Assembly: GCA_011334435.1 (NCBI GenBank)
Contig: DTPJ01000744.1
Span: forward strand, 1 to 21,074
DNA length: 21,074 bases
Source: Candidatus Poribacteria bacterium
GTDB taxonomy: Bacteria; Poribacteria; DTPJ01
Reading direction: 5' to 3'
Shown here: positions 1 through 7,907 of the stretch, piece by piece
Position numbering within the stretch: position 1 is the first letter of the stretch
How the letters are laid out: each line of letters opens with the position of its first letter
Made by a program: the position numbers and the translations under genes
Notes under the pieces: model-generated
Seen by the model: the letters and a program-made list of their open reading frames with translations, nothing else
The model's database searches: none
Told to the model about the DNA's origin: nothing

Positions 1-6
1 ATAATT

Positions 7-1371
7 TTATTCGTCGTTACAAGAATTGCTATCTTCATCATCGGATTTCTGTTCATATCCATATTGACGTAGCTTACTTCTAATAGTCTTTGTTGTAATG
101 CCGAGTATTTCAGCTGCTTTTTGTTTATTTCCATTAACTTCTTCTAATGTCCTTAAAATGAGTTCTCGCTCGGCATATTCCAATGAAATGCCAACTTCTA
201 ATGATATATATTTTGATAGTTTTTTCCTTGGGGTTAAGAATAGATCCGATGTGGAAATATTGCTATTAGTAGATAGTGCAACTGCCCTTTCTATTGTATT
301 TTCTAATTCTCTGATATTGCCTGGCCACGGATATTCTTTCAACAATTCTAATGTCTCTTGAGATATGGCAGATATTCTTTTTCCCATCCTTGCCGAGCAT
401 TTTTGTGCAAAGTATTGTGCTAATATCGGAATATCATCTCTTCGTTCTCTAAGCGGGGGAAGGAATATTGGGACGACGCAAAGCCTATAAAAAAGGTCTT
501 CTCTGAATGTCCCTTTATCAACTTCTTCAATAAGGTTTTTATTTGTAGTAGCAATGATCCTTACATCAACCTTAATTGGCTGGTTTCCTCCAACTCTTGT
601 TATCTCCTTTTCTTGGATCGCTCTGAGAAGTTTAGCTTGGAAATGTTTAGGCATTTCGCTGATTTCATCTAATAGCAATGTTCCGCCGTGTGCATATTCT
701 ATCTTTCCAATCCGCCTTCCAATTGCCCCTGTGAAAGAGCCTTTTTCGTGGCCGAATAGTTCGCTTTCTAAAACCCCTTCTGGCAAAGCAGCACAATTGA
801 CTGCTACGTAATTTCCGTTTGCACGCCTACTATAATTATGTATAGTCCTTGCAATCAATTCTTTTCCTGTTCCGCTTTCTCCTTGAATTAAAACGTTTGA
901 ATCGCTCTGTGCTATGAGTTTCAGCTTTTCCATAATTTCAAGCATTTGGATATTCGCTGTTACTATGCTCTGCGGATGCTGTTGATAGGGAACAGGTTGC
1001 TCTGGATAAACATTTGAGATCGCCTTTTCAATAACTGATTTTATTTTTGATGGTGAAAAAGGTTTAGTTATATAATCCAACGCGCCATTTCTCATAGCTT
1101 CTACCGCGGAATCAATTGTCGCAAAACCAGTAAGAATGATCACCGATATATTAGGGCATATAGCCTTCGCTTGCTTCAAAACCTCAATACCATCCATTTT
1201 GGGCATGTTTATATCGGTTATGACAACCGAAATCTGTTCTTGTTGGATAAATTCAAGTGCTTCAAAGCCGTTACTTGCGGTAAAGACTTCGTAACCTGCC
1301 CGACTTATGACCTCGCTTAGCGATCTGCACATCAAAGGCTCATCATCAACAACAAGTATTTGTCCTCCCAT
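7..1371 (-). CDS. NtrC-family sigma-54-dependent response regulator
   Basis: Transcription activator that, by family, uses ATP hydrolysis to open sigma-54 promoters after phosphorylation of its receiver domain. Numbering from an upstream ATG at 1377, the receiver domain covers about residues 5-120, with acidic pair D11/D12, phosphoacceptor D55 in TDINMPKMDG, and YITKPF carrying the conserved Lys. The AAA+ domain (about 140-375) has Walker A GESGTGKE at 166-173, the sigma-54 loop as GSFTGA at 213-218 (Ala to Ser against the usual GAFTGA) and Walker B LLLDEISEMP. A Fis-type helix-turn-helix (KQKAAEILGITTKTIRSKL) closes the protein. I chose the ATG at 1371 because GAGG (1381-1384 on the minus strand) lies 9 bases before it but only 3 before the ATG at 1377. 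It is the last gene of a minus-strand operon, 11 bases after the glycosyltransferase stop. No histidine kinase lies next to it, so its partner is unknown. Confidence 0.96.
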   Translation of the reverse strand: MGGQILVVDDEPLMCRSLSEVISRAGYEVFTASNGFEALEFIQQEQISVVITDINMPKMDGIEVLKQAKAICPNISVIILTGFATIDSAVEAMRNGALDYITKPFSPSKIKSVIEKAISNVYPEQPVPYQQHPQSIVTANIQMLEIMEKLKLIAQSDSNVLIQGESGTGKELIARTIHNYSRRANGNYVAVNCAALPEGVLESELFGHEKGSFTGAIGRRIGKIEYAHGGTLLLDEISEMPKHFQAKLLRAIQEKEITRVGGNQPIKVDVRIIATTNKNLIEEVDKGTFREDLFYRLCVVPIFLPPLRERRDDIPILAQYFAQKCSARMGKRISAISQETLELLKEYPWPGNIRELENTIERAVALSTNSNISTSDLFLTPRKKLSKYISLEVGISLEYAERELILRTLEEVNGNKQKAAEILGITTKTIRSKLRQYGYEQKSDDEDSNSCNDE

Positions 1372-1382
1372 AAGCATTTACC

Positions 1383-2957
1383 TCATATTATAGAGCTGAC
1401 TAGGTTTTCTATGTCCTTAAATTGTTTTTCCTGTGAATAGTTTTCCTCAATATATTGTCTATACTCAAATGAGTTATAATCATCTTCCAAAACTAATTTA
1501 GTAAAGTCTTTGATACTATTAAATATATATTTTGGTGGATATAGTTCTTTTGCACCGATGAAGTTATGTATTAACGGTTTTAGCCCACATGCCATAGCAT
1601 CGGCTATTCCATGACAGAATGATTCAAGGACGCTTGTTGATATAGTAAAATGCTTGTCGTCTAACCATTTGCTAACATCGTCTATCCAACCGTGAAAGAT
1701 CACATTATCGCTTAAATTCATCTCTTTAACTATATGATCAAAATATAGTTGAAACCTTAATTCTTGATGTCTACCTGCGATATGAAGCATATATCTATCG
1801 TCAATGTCAACTAAATGCTTTATACATTGGAGCAATAGTGACGGGTTCTTTTTGTGATTTATGTATCCGACGTAAGCTATATTGAACCCTTTTTTTCTTT
1901 CTTTTAATGTATATTTATTTAAATCAACACCATTTGGGATAACATGAGTGTTGACGCTCTTATCAAGATTTGGGACCTGATTAATAACGATATTTTTTAT
2001 ATGAGGGGCGACAAAAATTAGATCGTCAACATTTTCCCAGTTCACTAAACGGATCAAATCTGTAAACGCCTCGTAACTATGCAACCTGCACAAAACCTTA
2101 CATACTTTTGGCAGTTTTGATGCGTGAACTATTAGATTATCGCACCATTCAAACCACGATATATCGCTCCACTTCATCAAATTGTGCATATCTTGGACTG
2201 TCTCACCACGAAATCTCGCGACTTCATATTTTGTTGAAAGATGATCTATAATGTCGTTAAGAAATGTGTCATTGGCACCGCAGAAAAAGGCAATTCTTTT
2301 ATGATTATTTCTAATGGGTTTCTCTTTTTTCTTTTCTTGATGTATCAGTTGATAATTTTCCTTAATATTAGGGTCATCTGGCAGGATTTTTATCGCTTTA
2401 TCAATAGCTGTTTTCGCTTCTTCTAACTTCCCAAGTTCATAACTTATAATAGCATGATTATTGAGTATATCCGCTTTTTCCGGATCAAGTTTTAGGAGTT
2501 TTTCTGATAATTTAAAAGCCTTATCACGTTTTCCTGACTTATAAGTTTCATCTATTCTTTTCCTTATATGAGATTTAAACTCCTCAAATTTTGTTAAGTC
2601 TCCTTTTTCATATACTTTGGCAAGTCCATATATCGCCTCTTGATGATCGGGGTCTATTTCAATCGCTTTTTTGAAATTTAATTCTGCGTTTTTCAGATCA
2701 CCTTTTACGTAATATAGGACTCCTAAGTTATTGTAAATGGAAGCGTCAAAAGGATTTAGTTCAGCGGATCTTTGAAAATTCTTTATTGCTTCGTCAATTT
2801 TACCTATAGAGTGATATAATACCGCGAGATTATAATGTATTTCTACACGATTAGGATATTTCTCCACTGCTTCTTTTAACTTGTTTATCGCTTCATCTTT
2901 ATCGCCTTTATCTATCAATTTATTAGCTTCATCAATATATTCTTGATAGCTTTGCAT
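1383..2957 (-). CDS. TPR-glycosyltransferase fusion (GT-B, GT4-like)
   Basis: 524 residues. The first ~205 are tandem tetratricopeptide repeats, for example the NNLGVLYYVKGDLKNAELNFKKAIEIDP unit near residues 75-102. Residues ~217-524 look like a GT-B glycosyltransferase: an N-terminal Rossmann-like half starting KRIAFFCGAND, a linker with VIPNGVDLNKY, then the nucleotide-sugar half with IAYVGYINHKKNP and FHGWIDDVSKWL. The acidic E-x7-E signature appears as ESFCHGIAD (E445, D453), so the second Glu is Asp. By family it would move a sugar from an activated donor to an acceptor; the TPRs may recruit a protein acceptor or partner, which is inference. No signal peptide or membrane helix is seen, so it is probably cytoplasmic. 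The ATG has AGGGGTG upstream. It sits 12 bases after the TPR gene and 11 before the response regulator start, so it is probably cotranscribed with both. Confidence 0.88.
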   Translation of the reverse strand: MQSYQEYIDEANKLIDKGDKDEAINKLKEAVEKYPNRVEIHYNLAVLYHSIGKIDEAIKNFQRSAELNPFDASIYNNLGVLYYVKGDLKNAELNFKKAIEIDPDHQEAIYGLAKVYEKGDLTKFEEFKSHIRKRIDETYKSGKRDKAFKLSEKLLKLDPEKADILNNHAIISYELGKLEEAKTAIDKAIKILPDDPNIKENYQLIHQEKKKEKPIRNNHKRIAFFCGANDTFLNDIIDHLSTKYEVARFRGETVQDMHNLMKWSDISWFEWCDNLIVHASKLPKVCKVLCRLHSYEAFTDLIRLVNWENVDDLIFVAPHIKNIVINQVPNLDKSVNTHVIPNGVDLNKYTLKERKKGFNIAYVGYINHKKNPSLLLQCIKHLVDIDDRYMLHIAGRHQELRFQLYFDHIVKEMNLSDNVIFHGWIDDVSKWLDDKHFTISTSVLESFCHGIADAMACGLKPLIHNFIGAKELYPPKYIFNSIKDFTKLVLEDDYNSFEYRQYIEENYSQEKQFKDIENLVSSII

Positions 2958-2969
2958 TTTACACCCCTG

Positions 2970-4124
2970 TTAATCATCTATGGATAGATTTGTTTTTGTG
3001 TATGACTTATTTGAAGAGTTGTTTATCAAATAGATGATCTCTGGTTGAGAGGGGTTTATTTTCAGGGAATTTTGCCATATATTCATAGCTTTTTCCCTTT
3101 CTCCGATCTGCATATAGGCTTTTCCGAGCATTTCATAGACAAATTCAACATCCAAGTCGTGTGTTTTTTCAATATCCTTTCCCTCTAAACTCATCATCCT
3201 GCTTTTAATTTCCAAAAACCTTTCAAGAGCGAGAATTGCGTTATAGTATCTTTCCTGTTTGAAATAAAGACGACCAAGATTCACTATTGCTTGCAGATAT
3301 TCTGGGTCTAATTTCGCTGATTTTGCGAAGAAAGATTCAGCCTCTGCTTCCATACCGATTTCAACACAACATTCACCTAAGTAATTGAAAGCTTGTTCAT
3401 GTTTATCATTGCTTAATACGACTTTTTGGAAGTATTTAATTGCCTCTACAAATTTCTCTTGCTTTTTTAGAACCAATCCCATTGTAAAATTCAAAGATTC
3501 AATATCGGAATCTGAATAATGATCGTTTCCTTTTTGCCTTGAATTCACATTCTCAATTAGGAAATTGAGCAATTCTTCTGCCTCTGAATATCTCTCTTGA
3601 CTGATATAGATTATACACAGATCAAGGGCGGTTTTCATTGACGGGCGTAATCTAAAAGATTCACTGAAAAACTCCCGCGCTTCTTGGATCATCTCTGCAC
3701 ACATAGCACATTGCCCCATCAGATAATAGGCTTCTGCATTGCCGGGTTCTTTTGTTACTACTGATTTATAAAACGGCAAAGCATCAGCAAACCTGCCTTG
3801 ACTTTGATATAACAAGCCCAAGTTAAAATAAGCCTCAACCATATCAGAATCTATGTTAAGTGCCTTTTTGAATTGATTTTCCGCATTGAAAAAATCGCCT
3901 TTGTGAAAATATATAATACCCAAATGATTGTGGACAGTTGCCTGATTTTCATTGATCTGAAGTGCTTTCAGTATGTAAGGTTCTGCCTCCGTAAACATTT
4001 CTGCGTTTAAGTAGTATTCAGCAATATCCAAGTTCGCTTCTAACGAATTTGGATCTCCCTCCAAAGCCACTTTCAGTTGATCAACCTCTCCCTCAATATC
4101 GTTTTGAATAGCCTTTGACGACAA
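2970..4124 (-). CDS. TPR-repeat protein
   Basis: 384-residue protein made almost wholly of TPR helical pairs. Recognisable units include VHNHLGIIYFHKGDFFNAENQFKKAL, AYFNLGLLYQSQGRFADALPFYKSVV, AFNYLGECCVEIGMEAEAESFFAKSA and AYMQIGEREKAMNIWQNSL, suggesting 8 or so repeats. TPR arrays are protein-docking scaffolds and no catalytic domain is visible. There is no signal peptide, so a cytoplasmic location is likely. The start is TTG at 4124-4122, supported by GGAG (4134-4137, minus strand) 9 bases upstream. It is the first gene of the minus-strand operon and is divergent from the Hsp70-like gene at 4361. Because TPR proteins are common Hsp70 partners in other organisms, a functional link across the divergent promoter is possible but unproven. 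Confidence 0.9.
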   Translation of the reverse strand: MSSKAIQNDIEGEVDQLKVALEGDPNSLEANLDIAEYYLNAEMFTEAEPYILKALQINENQATVHNHLGIIYFHKGDFFNAENQFKKALNIDSDMVEAYFNLGLLYQSQGRFADALPFYKSVVTKEPGNAEAYYLMGQCAMCAEMIQEAREFFSESFRLRPSMKTALDLCIIYISQERYSEAEELLNFLIENVNSRQKGNDHYSDSDIESLNFTMGLVLKKQEKFVEAIKYFQKVVLSNDKHEQAFNYLGECCVEIGMEAEAESFFAKSAKLDPEYLQAIVNLGRLYFKQERYYNAILALERFLEIKSRMMSLEGKDIEKTHDLDVEFVYEMLGKAYMQIGEREKAMNIWQNSLKINPSQPEIIYLINNSSNKSYTKTNLSIDD

Positions 4125-4154
4125 AATATATCACTCCTTCCAAATCAGTGCCAA

Positions 4155-4183
4155 TAATTAGAACCCATATATAATATCGGCAA
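4155..4183 (-). promoter_or_regulatory. Possible sigma-70 promoter for the TPR operon
   Basis: On the minus strand a -35-like TTGCCG (plus-strand 4178-4183) is followed after 17 bases by TAATTA (4155-4160) as a weak -10. It lies about 30 bases before the TTG start of the TPR gene. Spacing is ideal but both boxes are imperfect. Confidence 0.3.
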
Positions 4184-4278
4184 AATTTCGTTGATCTTTA
4201 GCACATTTTTTGAGAAAAAATAACCCTTTTATCAAAATTATTTTGACTCTTTCCTGTTTGAACTCAGCTAAAAAGCCT

Positions 4279-4307
4279 TTGACTATCTGTAATTTAGATG
4301 ATAAAAT
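4279..4307 (+). promoter_or_regulatory. Predicted sigma-70 promoter for the Hsp70-like gene
   Basis: TTGACT (4279-4284), a 17-base spacer and TAAAAT (4302-4307) make a near-consensus sigma-70 promoter. It lies 53 bases before the ATG at 4361, giving a leader of roughly 45 bases. The downstream ribosome site is the modest CAGGGA at 4349-4354, about 7 bases before the start. Confidence 0.6.
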
Positions 4308-4360
4308 ATTGTTGTTACTCAAACAAACCGTTCAATATTTGACTATACAGGGACTATAAT

Positions 4361-7300
4361 ATGACCGATTATTCTAAAAATTCCCAAATGCAGATATGCA
4401 AAGCTTGTGGAATATGGAAGCTTGCAACTGACGATGTTTATTGCAGTTACTGTGGAGAAAGAGTCGCAAGCCTTAATGCTAAGCTTTCAGATGACACTGT
4501 ATATTTCAGTGACTCTGGTGTGCATGATGAGATCGTTTTATCAATTGTCAATGATGGTCAGACTGACATTAATGTAGATTCAATAGATTTTGAATATGAT
4601 TGGATTCAGCCATTATACGAAAAATCAACTATACAGACTACGAGTGAAAATAACATAAGTCCTCCTCATCAAATACCTACAAACAGTCAATGGGATATTC
4701 CATTAGCTATAAATCTTGTTGAGCGAAATAGTTATTATAACTGCGGTATTCAAATCAAATCAGTTGCTGGTATTATCAATTTGAGTGTGCAAGTTTTGCC
4801 TAAACCCCGCCTAAGTATGCACATTGACTATCCATTAAGCGATGATAGCGATGAGATGAGCCATGTTTTCATTGATATTGGAAAGAAATATCTTGATCAG
4901 GAAATGCCATCTTGTCATATAATTCGTAATTCTGAATCAAGGAATGAGATTTGGTCTTGTTATATAGAGATTTACGAAAGCATTGTAGAGATAGAATCCA
5001 TTGAAGTTGGACTAAAATCAGATGACAAATTTAACCCCTCTCAAAATATTACAATTTCACAACATCCCAAGATGCCTATTAGATTAGAGCCAACAGGGAT
5101 ACGTAAAATAAATTTTGCCCTTAATATAAATACCGCTAATCTTCCAATCGGTGAGCATATCTGCCTTGTGCGTGTTAAATGTTCAAAGATAGACGAATAT
5201 ATGTTAGGTCAATTCTCTATTAATCGCAGATCAAAACCTGAAATTGAGTTTTCGAATGCCGAACAAGGTATAATAACAATTCCCGATGAGATGCTTGTCA
5301 GGAGCAATGACGATACAAAAGAGATAGCAATTGGGATCACAAATATAGGTGGATTGGAAGCCATAATAACAGATGTAAAAATAGATGGCGATTGGCTTGA
5401 ACCATTATTTGAATTGCCTAAAATTCTCAGCATTAATCAATTAGAAAATCTCAATTTCAACGCAAAAATTGGAATGGCATTTCAGAAATTAATGGAATCT
5501 TACGAATCAATACAAATGAGGGCAAATTTATCGTTCAAATTCAAATGCCTTGGCTATCCTGAATATACAATTCCAGATAAAAGAGTAGAGATCATTGTGA
5601 CAGTTGCTCTTATGCCTGAGTATGAAGGCACTGTCGCAATTGATTTTGGGACTGTCAACTCCTGTTGTGCAGTTGAAAGTGCTATATTTGCCCAGAAAAG
5701 CAATATAGTTCCGCTTGGCGACGAGTCCGCAACTACGGACAAGGAAAGCAGGGAAATATTGCCTTCCGTCATATATTACAGAGATGAGGAAGACGGAGTT
5801 TTTGATTATCTTGTCGGTCAGCAAGCTTTGGTATTTTCAATGATGCCAGACACAAGCCCTTGCACTGTTCGTTCAATAAAACGAAAACTTGGTCAACGAG
5901 AACGTGTCAGTGTCCTTATGGATATGTCAAAACGTCGTATCTCTTTCCTGCCTGAGCAAATAGCGGGACATATCATAAAATATATGATTGACAAGGTTGA
6001 GAAATATCTTCAACGTAGGATCAAGCGATGTGTCGTCACTCATCCAGCAAGATTTTTTAGACCACAAATTAACGCCCTTGAACGTGCTTTTCAAAAAGAA
6101 TGCGGAGTTGAAGTAAGTGCCTTTATAAATGAAGCGGTTGCTTCTGCACTTGATGCCATTCTTGAACAAGGTAAGTCAAATAAAACAGAATATACAATTG
6201 TAGTTTATGATTTTGGCGGAGGCACAACCGATATTGCACTTATCAAGGTTATTGACAAGGTAGGCGAAGATGGCATTAGAGAAATAGTGCCAGAGACTCT
6301 CGGCATTGACGGCAAAAGAAGGCTTGGCGGAGATGATGTGACCGAAAGATTGGCAAATCTTATCCACGAAAAATGCGAAAAAGAGATTAAACAAGGTGCT
6401 CATGGAAAATTGATATGGGATAGCGATGATAATCCAAATGTCATAAACGTTCCAGAGGGATTAGACATCAATGAAGTCCGAAATTCCGCTATTATGAATA
6501 TGCTTACATTAATTAACATTGCAGAAGAGCATAAAAAACGTTTAGCTAACGGAGAAAGTGCGAGATTGCCATTATTTTCGCTAAATTATATTAATAATGA
6601 AAACAAAATAGACACATTCACTTTTTCCATAGAGGTTACAGAAAAGGAGATGAATGCCTTAATTGAAGATGATATAAGGGACGCAATGAAACTTGCTTGG
6701 GACTTAGTAAGAATTGCAAATGAGCGTGATGGGACAGACATAAAATATCCCGATATATTTGTGCTTTCTGGCATGTCGTCAAGGTTGCCTATTGTCAAAA
6801 AATTAGCAAAAGAGCTGTTCCCGAATTCTCGTGTTTGGCTACATCCAGACCCAAAGGCTTGTGTCGCCAGAGGAGCATATTTTATACATGCAATTTCAGA
6901 ATTTCCTGCGATGATTTCAGTAGATACTACGATGCTAAAATCACCTCCACCTACGAGTGCCCAATACGGCATAATGGTTTACGGTCTGCATGGCGAGCCT
7001 GTGTTCAAGAGTGCTATACCTAAAGGAGCAAGATTGCCCGCAGAAGGCATTATAAAAGGATTTAAGATCGGCAGAAAAACTGCAATAACAGTTTATGAAA
7101 ATCCGGGAACAGGGACGTCTGATCCAGAGATCAGAAAGATCGCAGTATGTCGGCTAAATATTCCTGACTCCATAAGCGATAAAGAGCTTCGCACTGCACA
7201 GGTATTTATGAGATTAGAAGATGAGATGACTATGAAGATTGTCCTTCGTGTCGCTGATAAAGAATATGAATTTAAAGCGGATGTTGAGCCTTATATTTAG
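4361..7300 (+). CDS. Zinc-ribbon / Ig-like / Hsp70-type ATPase fusion
   Basis: 979 residues. An N-terminal zinc ribbon has Cys pairs C13/C16 and C28/C31. Residues ~40-420 are beta-rich and resemble two or three Ig-like modules; two carry a related motif, DWIQPLYE (around W81) and DWLEPLFE (around W345), so an internal duplication is likely. From ~423 an Hsp70/actin-fold ATPase begins: phosphate-1 AIDFGTVNS, phosphate-2 VVYDFGGGTTD near 612-622, and adenosine motif LSGMSSRLP near 801 (canonical LSGGSSRIP, so Gly to Met). The C-terminal ~110 residues (YGIMVYGLHGEPVFKSAIPKGARLP onward) resemble the Hsp70 substrate-binding beta domain; an alpha lid is absent. It is not ordinary DnaK, which begins with the ATPase and lacks the ribbon. 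No signal peptide or membrane segment is visible, so it is probably cytoplasmic. Client and role are unknown. It is followed 28 bases later by a small acidic protein gene. Confidence 0.9.
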   Translation: MTDYSKNSQMQICKACGIWKLATDDVYCSYCGERVASLNAKLSDDTVYFSDSGVHDEIVLSIVNDGQTDINVDSIDFEYDWIQPLYEKSTIQTTSENNISPPHQIPTNSQWDIPLAINLVERNSYYNCGIQIKSVAGIINLSVQVLPKPRLSMHIDYPLSDDSDEMSHVFIDIGKKYLDQEMPSCHIIRNSESRNEIWSCYIEIYESIVEIESIEVGLKSDDKFNPSQNITISQHPKMPIRLEPTGIRKINFALNINTANLPIGEHICLVRVKCSKIDEYMLGQFSINRRSKPEIEFSNAEQGIITIPDEMLVRSNDDTKEIAIGITNIGGLEAIITDVKIDGDWLEPLFELPKILSINQLENLNFNAKIGMAFQKLMESYESIQMRANLSFKFKCLGYPEYTIPDKRVEIIVTVALMPEYEGTVAIDFGTVNSCCAVESAIFAQKSNIVPLGDESATTDKESREILPSVIYYRDEEDGVFDYLVGQQALVFSMMPDTSPCTVRSIKRKLGQRERVSVLMDMSKRRISFLPEQIAGHIIKYMIDKVEKYLQRRIKRCVVTHPARFFRPQINALERAFQKECGVEVSAFINEAVASALDAILEQGKSNKTEYTIVVYDFGGGTTDIALIKVIDKVGEDGIREIVPETLGIDGKRRLGGDDVTERLANLIHEKCEKEIKQGAHGKLIWDSDDNPNVINVPEGLDINEVRNSAIMNMLTLINIAEEHKKRLANGESARLPLFSLNYINNENKIDTFTFSIEVTEKEMNALIEDDIRDAMKLAWDLVRIANERDGTDIKYPDIFVLSGMSSRLPIVKKLAKELFPNSRVWLHPDPKACVARGAYFIHAISEFPAMISVDTTMLKSPPPTSAQYGIMVYGLHGEPVFKSAIPKGARLPAEGIIKGFKIGRKTAITVYENPGTGTSDPEIRKIAVCRLNIPDSISDKELRTAQVFMRLEDEMTMKIVLRVADKEYEFKADVEPYI

Positions 7301-7328
7301 CTTTAATGCTTTTTAAGGGGGTACTTAT

Positions 7329-7907
7329 ATGCGAATTTTCAAGCGAAAAAAAGATGAATTTGTGCCTAAAAATGAGTTCTTTGATATTCCTGTGGGAAGT
7401 ATTATTGAACTATCTGATATGGCGACATTTAATCTTGAAGATAGGACTTCACAAAGCTTTGAAGTGAGAGGATACAAGAAATATGAAGCTGATGGATTTC
7501 TCCGATATATGTATGATCTGATTGATGGAGAGGAGATCATACTTGGTGTTGATGTTGATCCAAGCACAAAAGACTTTCAATTAGCAAGGTTTGTTATTAA
7601 CTCCGAAGAGGAATGGACAGAACCCCTTGGAGATACAATTGTCATGGATTTTGAAGACCCCGAAAACGAGAACGAGATCATAACCGTTGAATATTATCGC
7701 GATAACATCATTAATACTAAGATGACCACTGTAAATTCCGAAGGAAGCGAGGAATATTACGACATTGAGTTACAAGATTACTCAGCAGAAGACGGATCAA
7801 TCCTCATGGTTGAATTATGGGAATCATACTTCACTTTTTATGTCGGTGAACCATTAGAAAAAGGAGATGTAAACGTATTTCCAATAAATCCCGATGAAAA
7901 AAAATAG
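7329..7907 (+). CDS. Small acidic protein of unknown function
   Basis: 192 residues, strongly acidic after a basic N-terminus (MRIFKRKKDE). I do not recognise the family with confidence. The alternating pattern (VGSIIELSDMATFNLEDRTSQSFEVRGYKKYEADG and the following strands) suggests an all-beta fold and faintly recalls DUF4178-type domains, but this is a guess. No signal peptide, membrane helix or Cys cluster is seen. The start is well supported: AGGGGG at 7316-7321 lies 7 bases before the ATG. It sits 28 bases after the Hsp70-like gene and overlaps the longest possible start of the next gene, so it is probably in the same operon and could be a partner of the ATPase. Confidence 0.82.
   Translation: MRIFKRKKDEFVPKNEFFDIPVGSIIELSDMATFNLEDRTSQSFEVRGYKKYEADGFLRYMYDLIDGEEIILGVDVDPSTKDFQLARFVINSEEEWTEPLGDTIVMDFEDPENENEIITVEYYRDNIINTKMTTVNSEGSEEYYDIELQDYSAEDGSILMVELWESYFTFYVGEPLEKGDVNVFPINPDEKK

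Noticed and set aside
4140..4153. TGGCAC...TTGG on the minus strand as a sigma-54 promoter for the TPR operon
   Set aside because: The interval is one base short, the -12 lacks GC, and it overlaps the region just before the ribosome site.
4339..4360. TTGACT and TATAAT directly before the Hsp70-like ATG
   Set aside because: The spacer is only 10 bases and transcription would start inside the gene. The pair at 4279-4307 has correct spacing.
6586..6972. 128-residue minus-strand frame inside the Hsp70-like gene
   Set aside because: Antisense shadow of the conserved ATPase region, no initiation signal.
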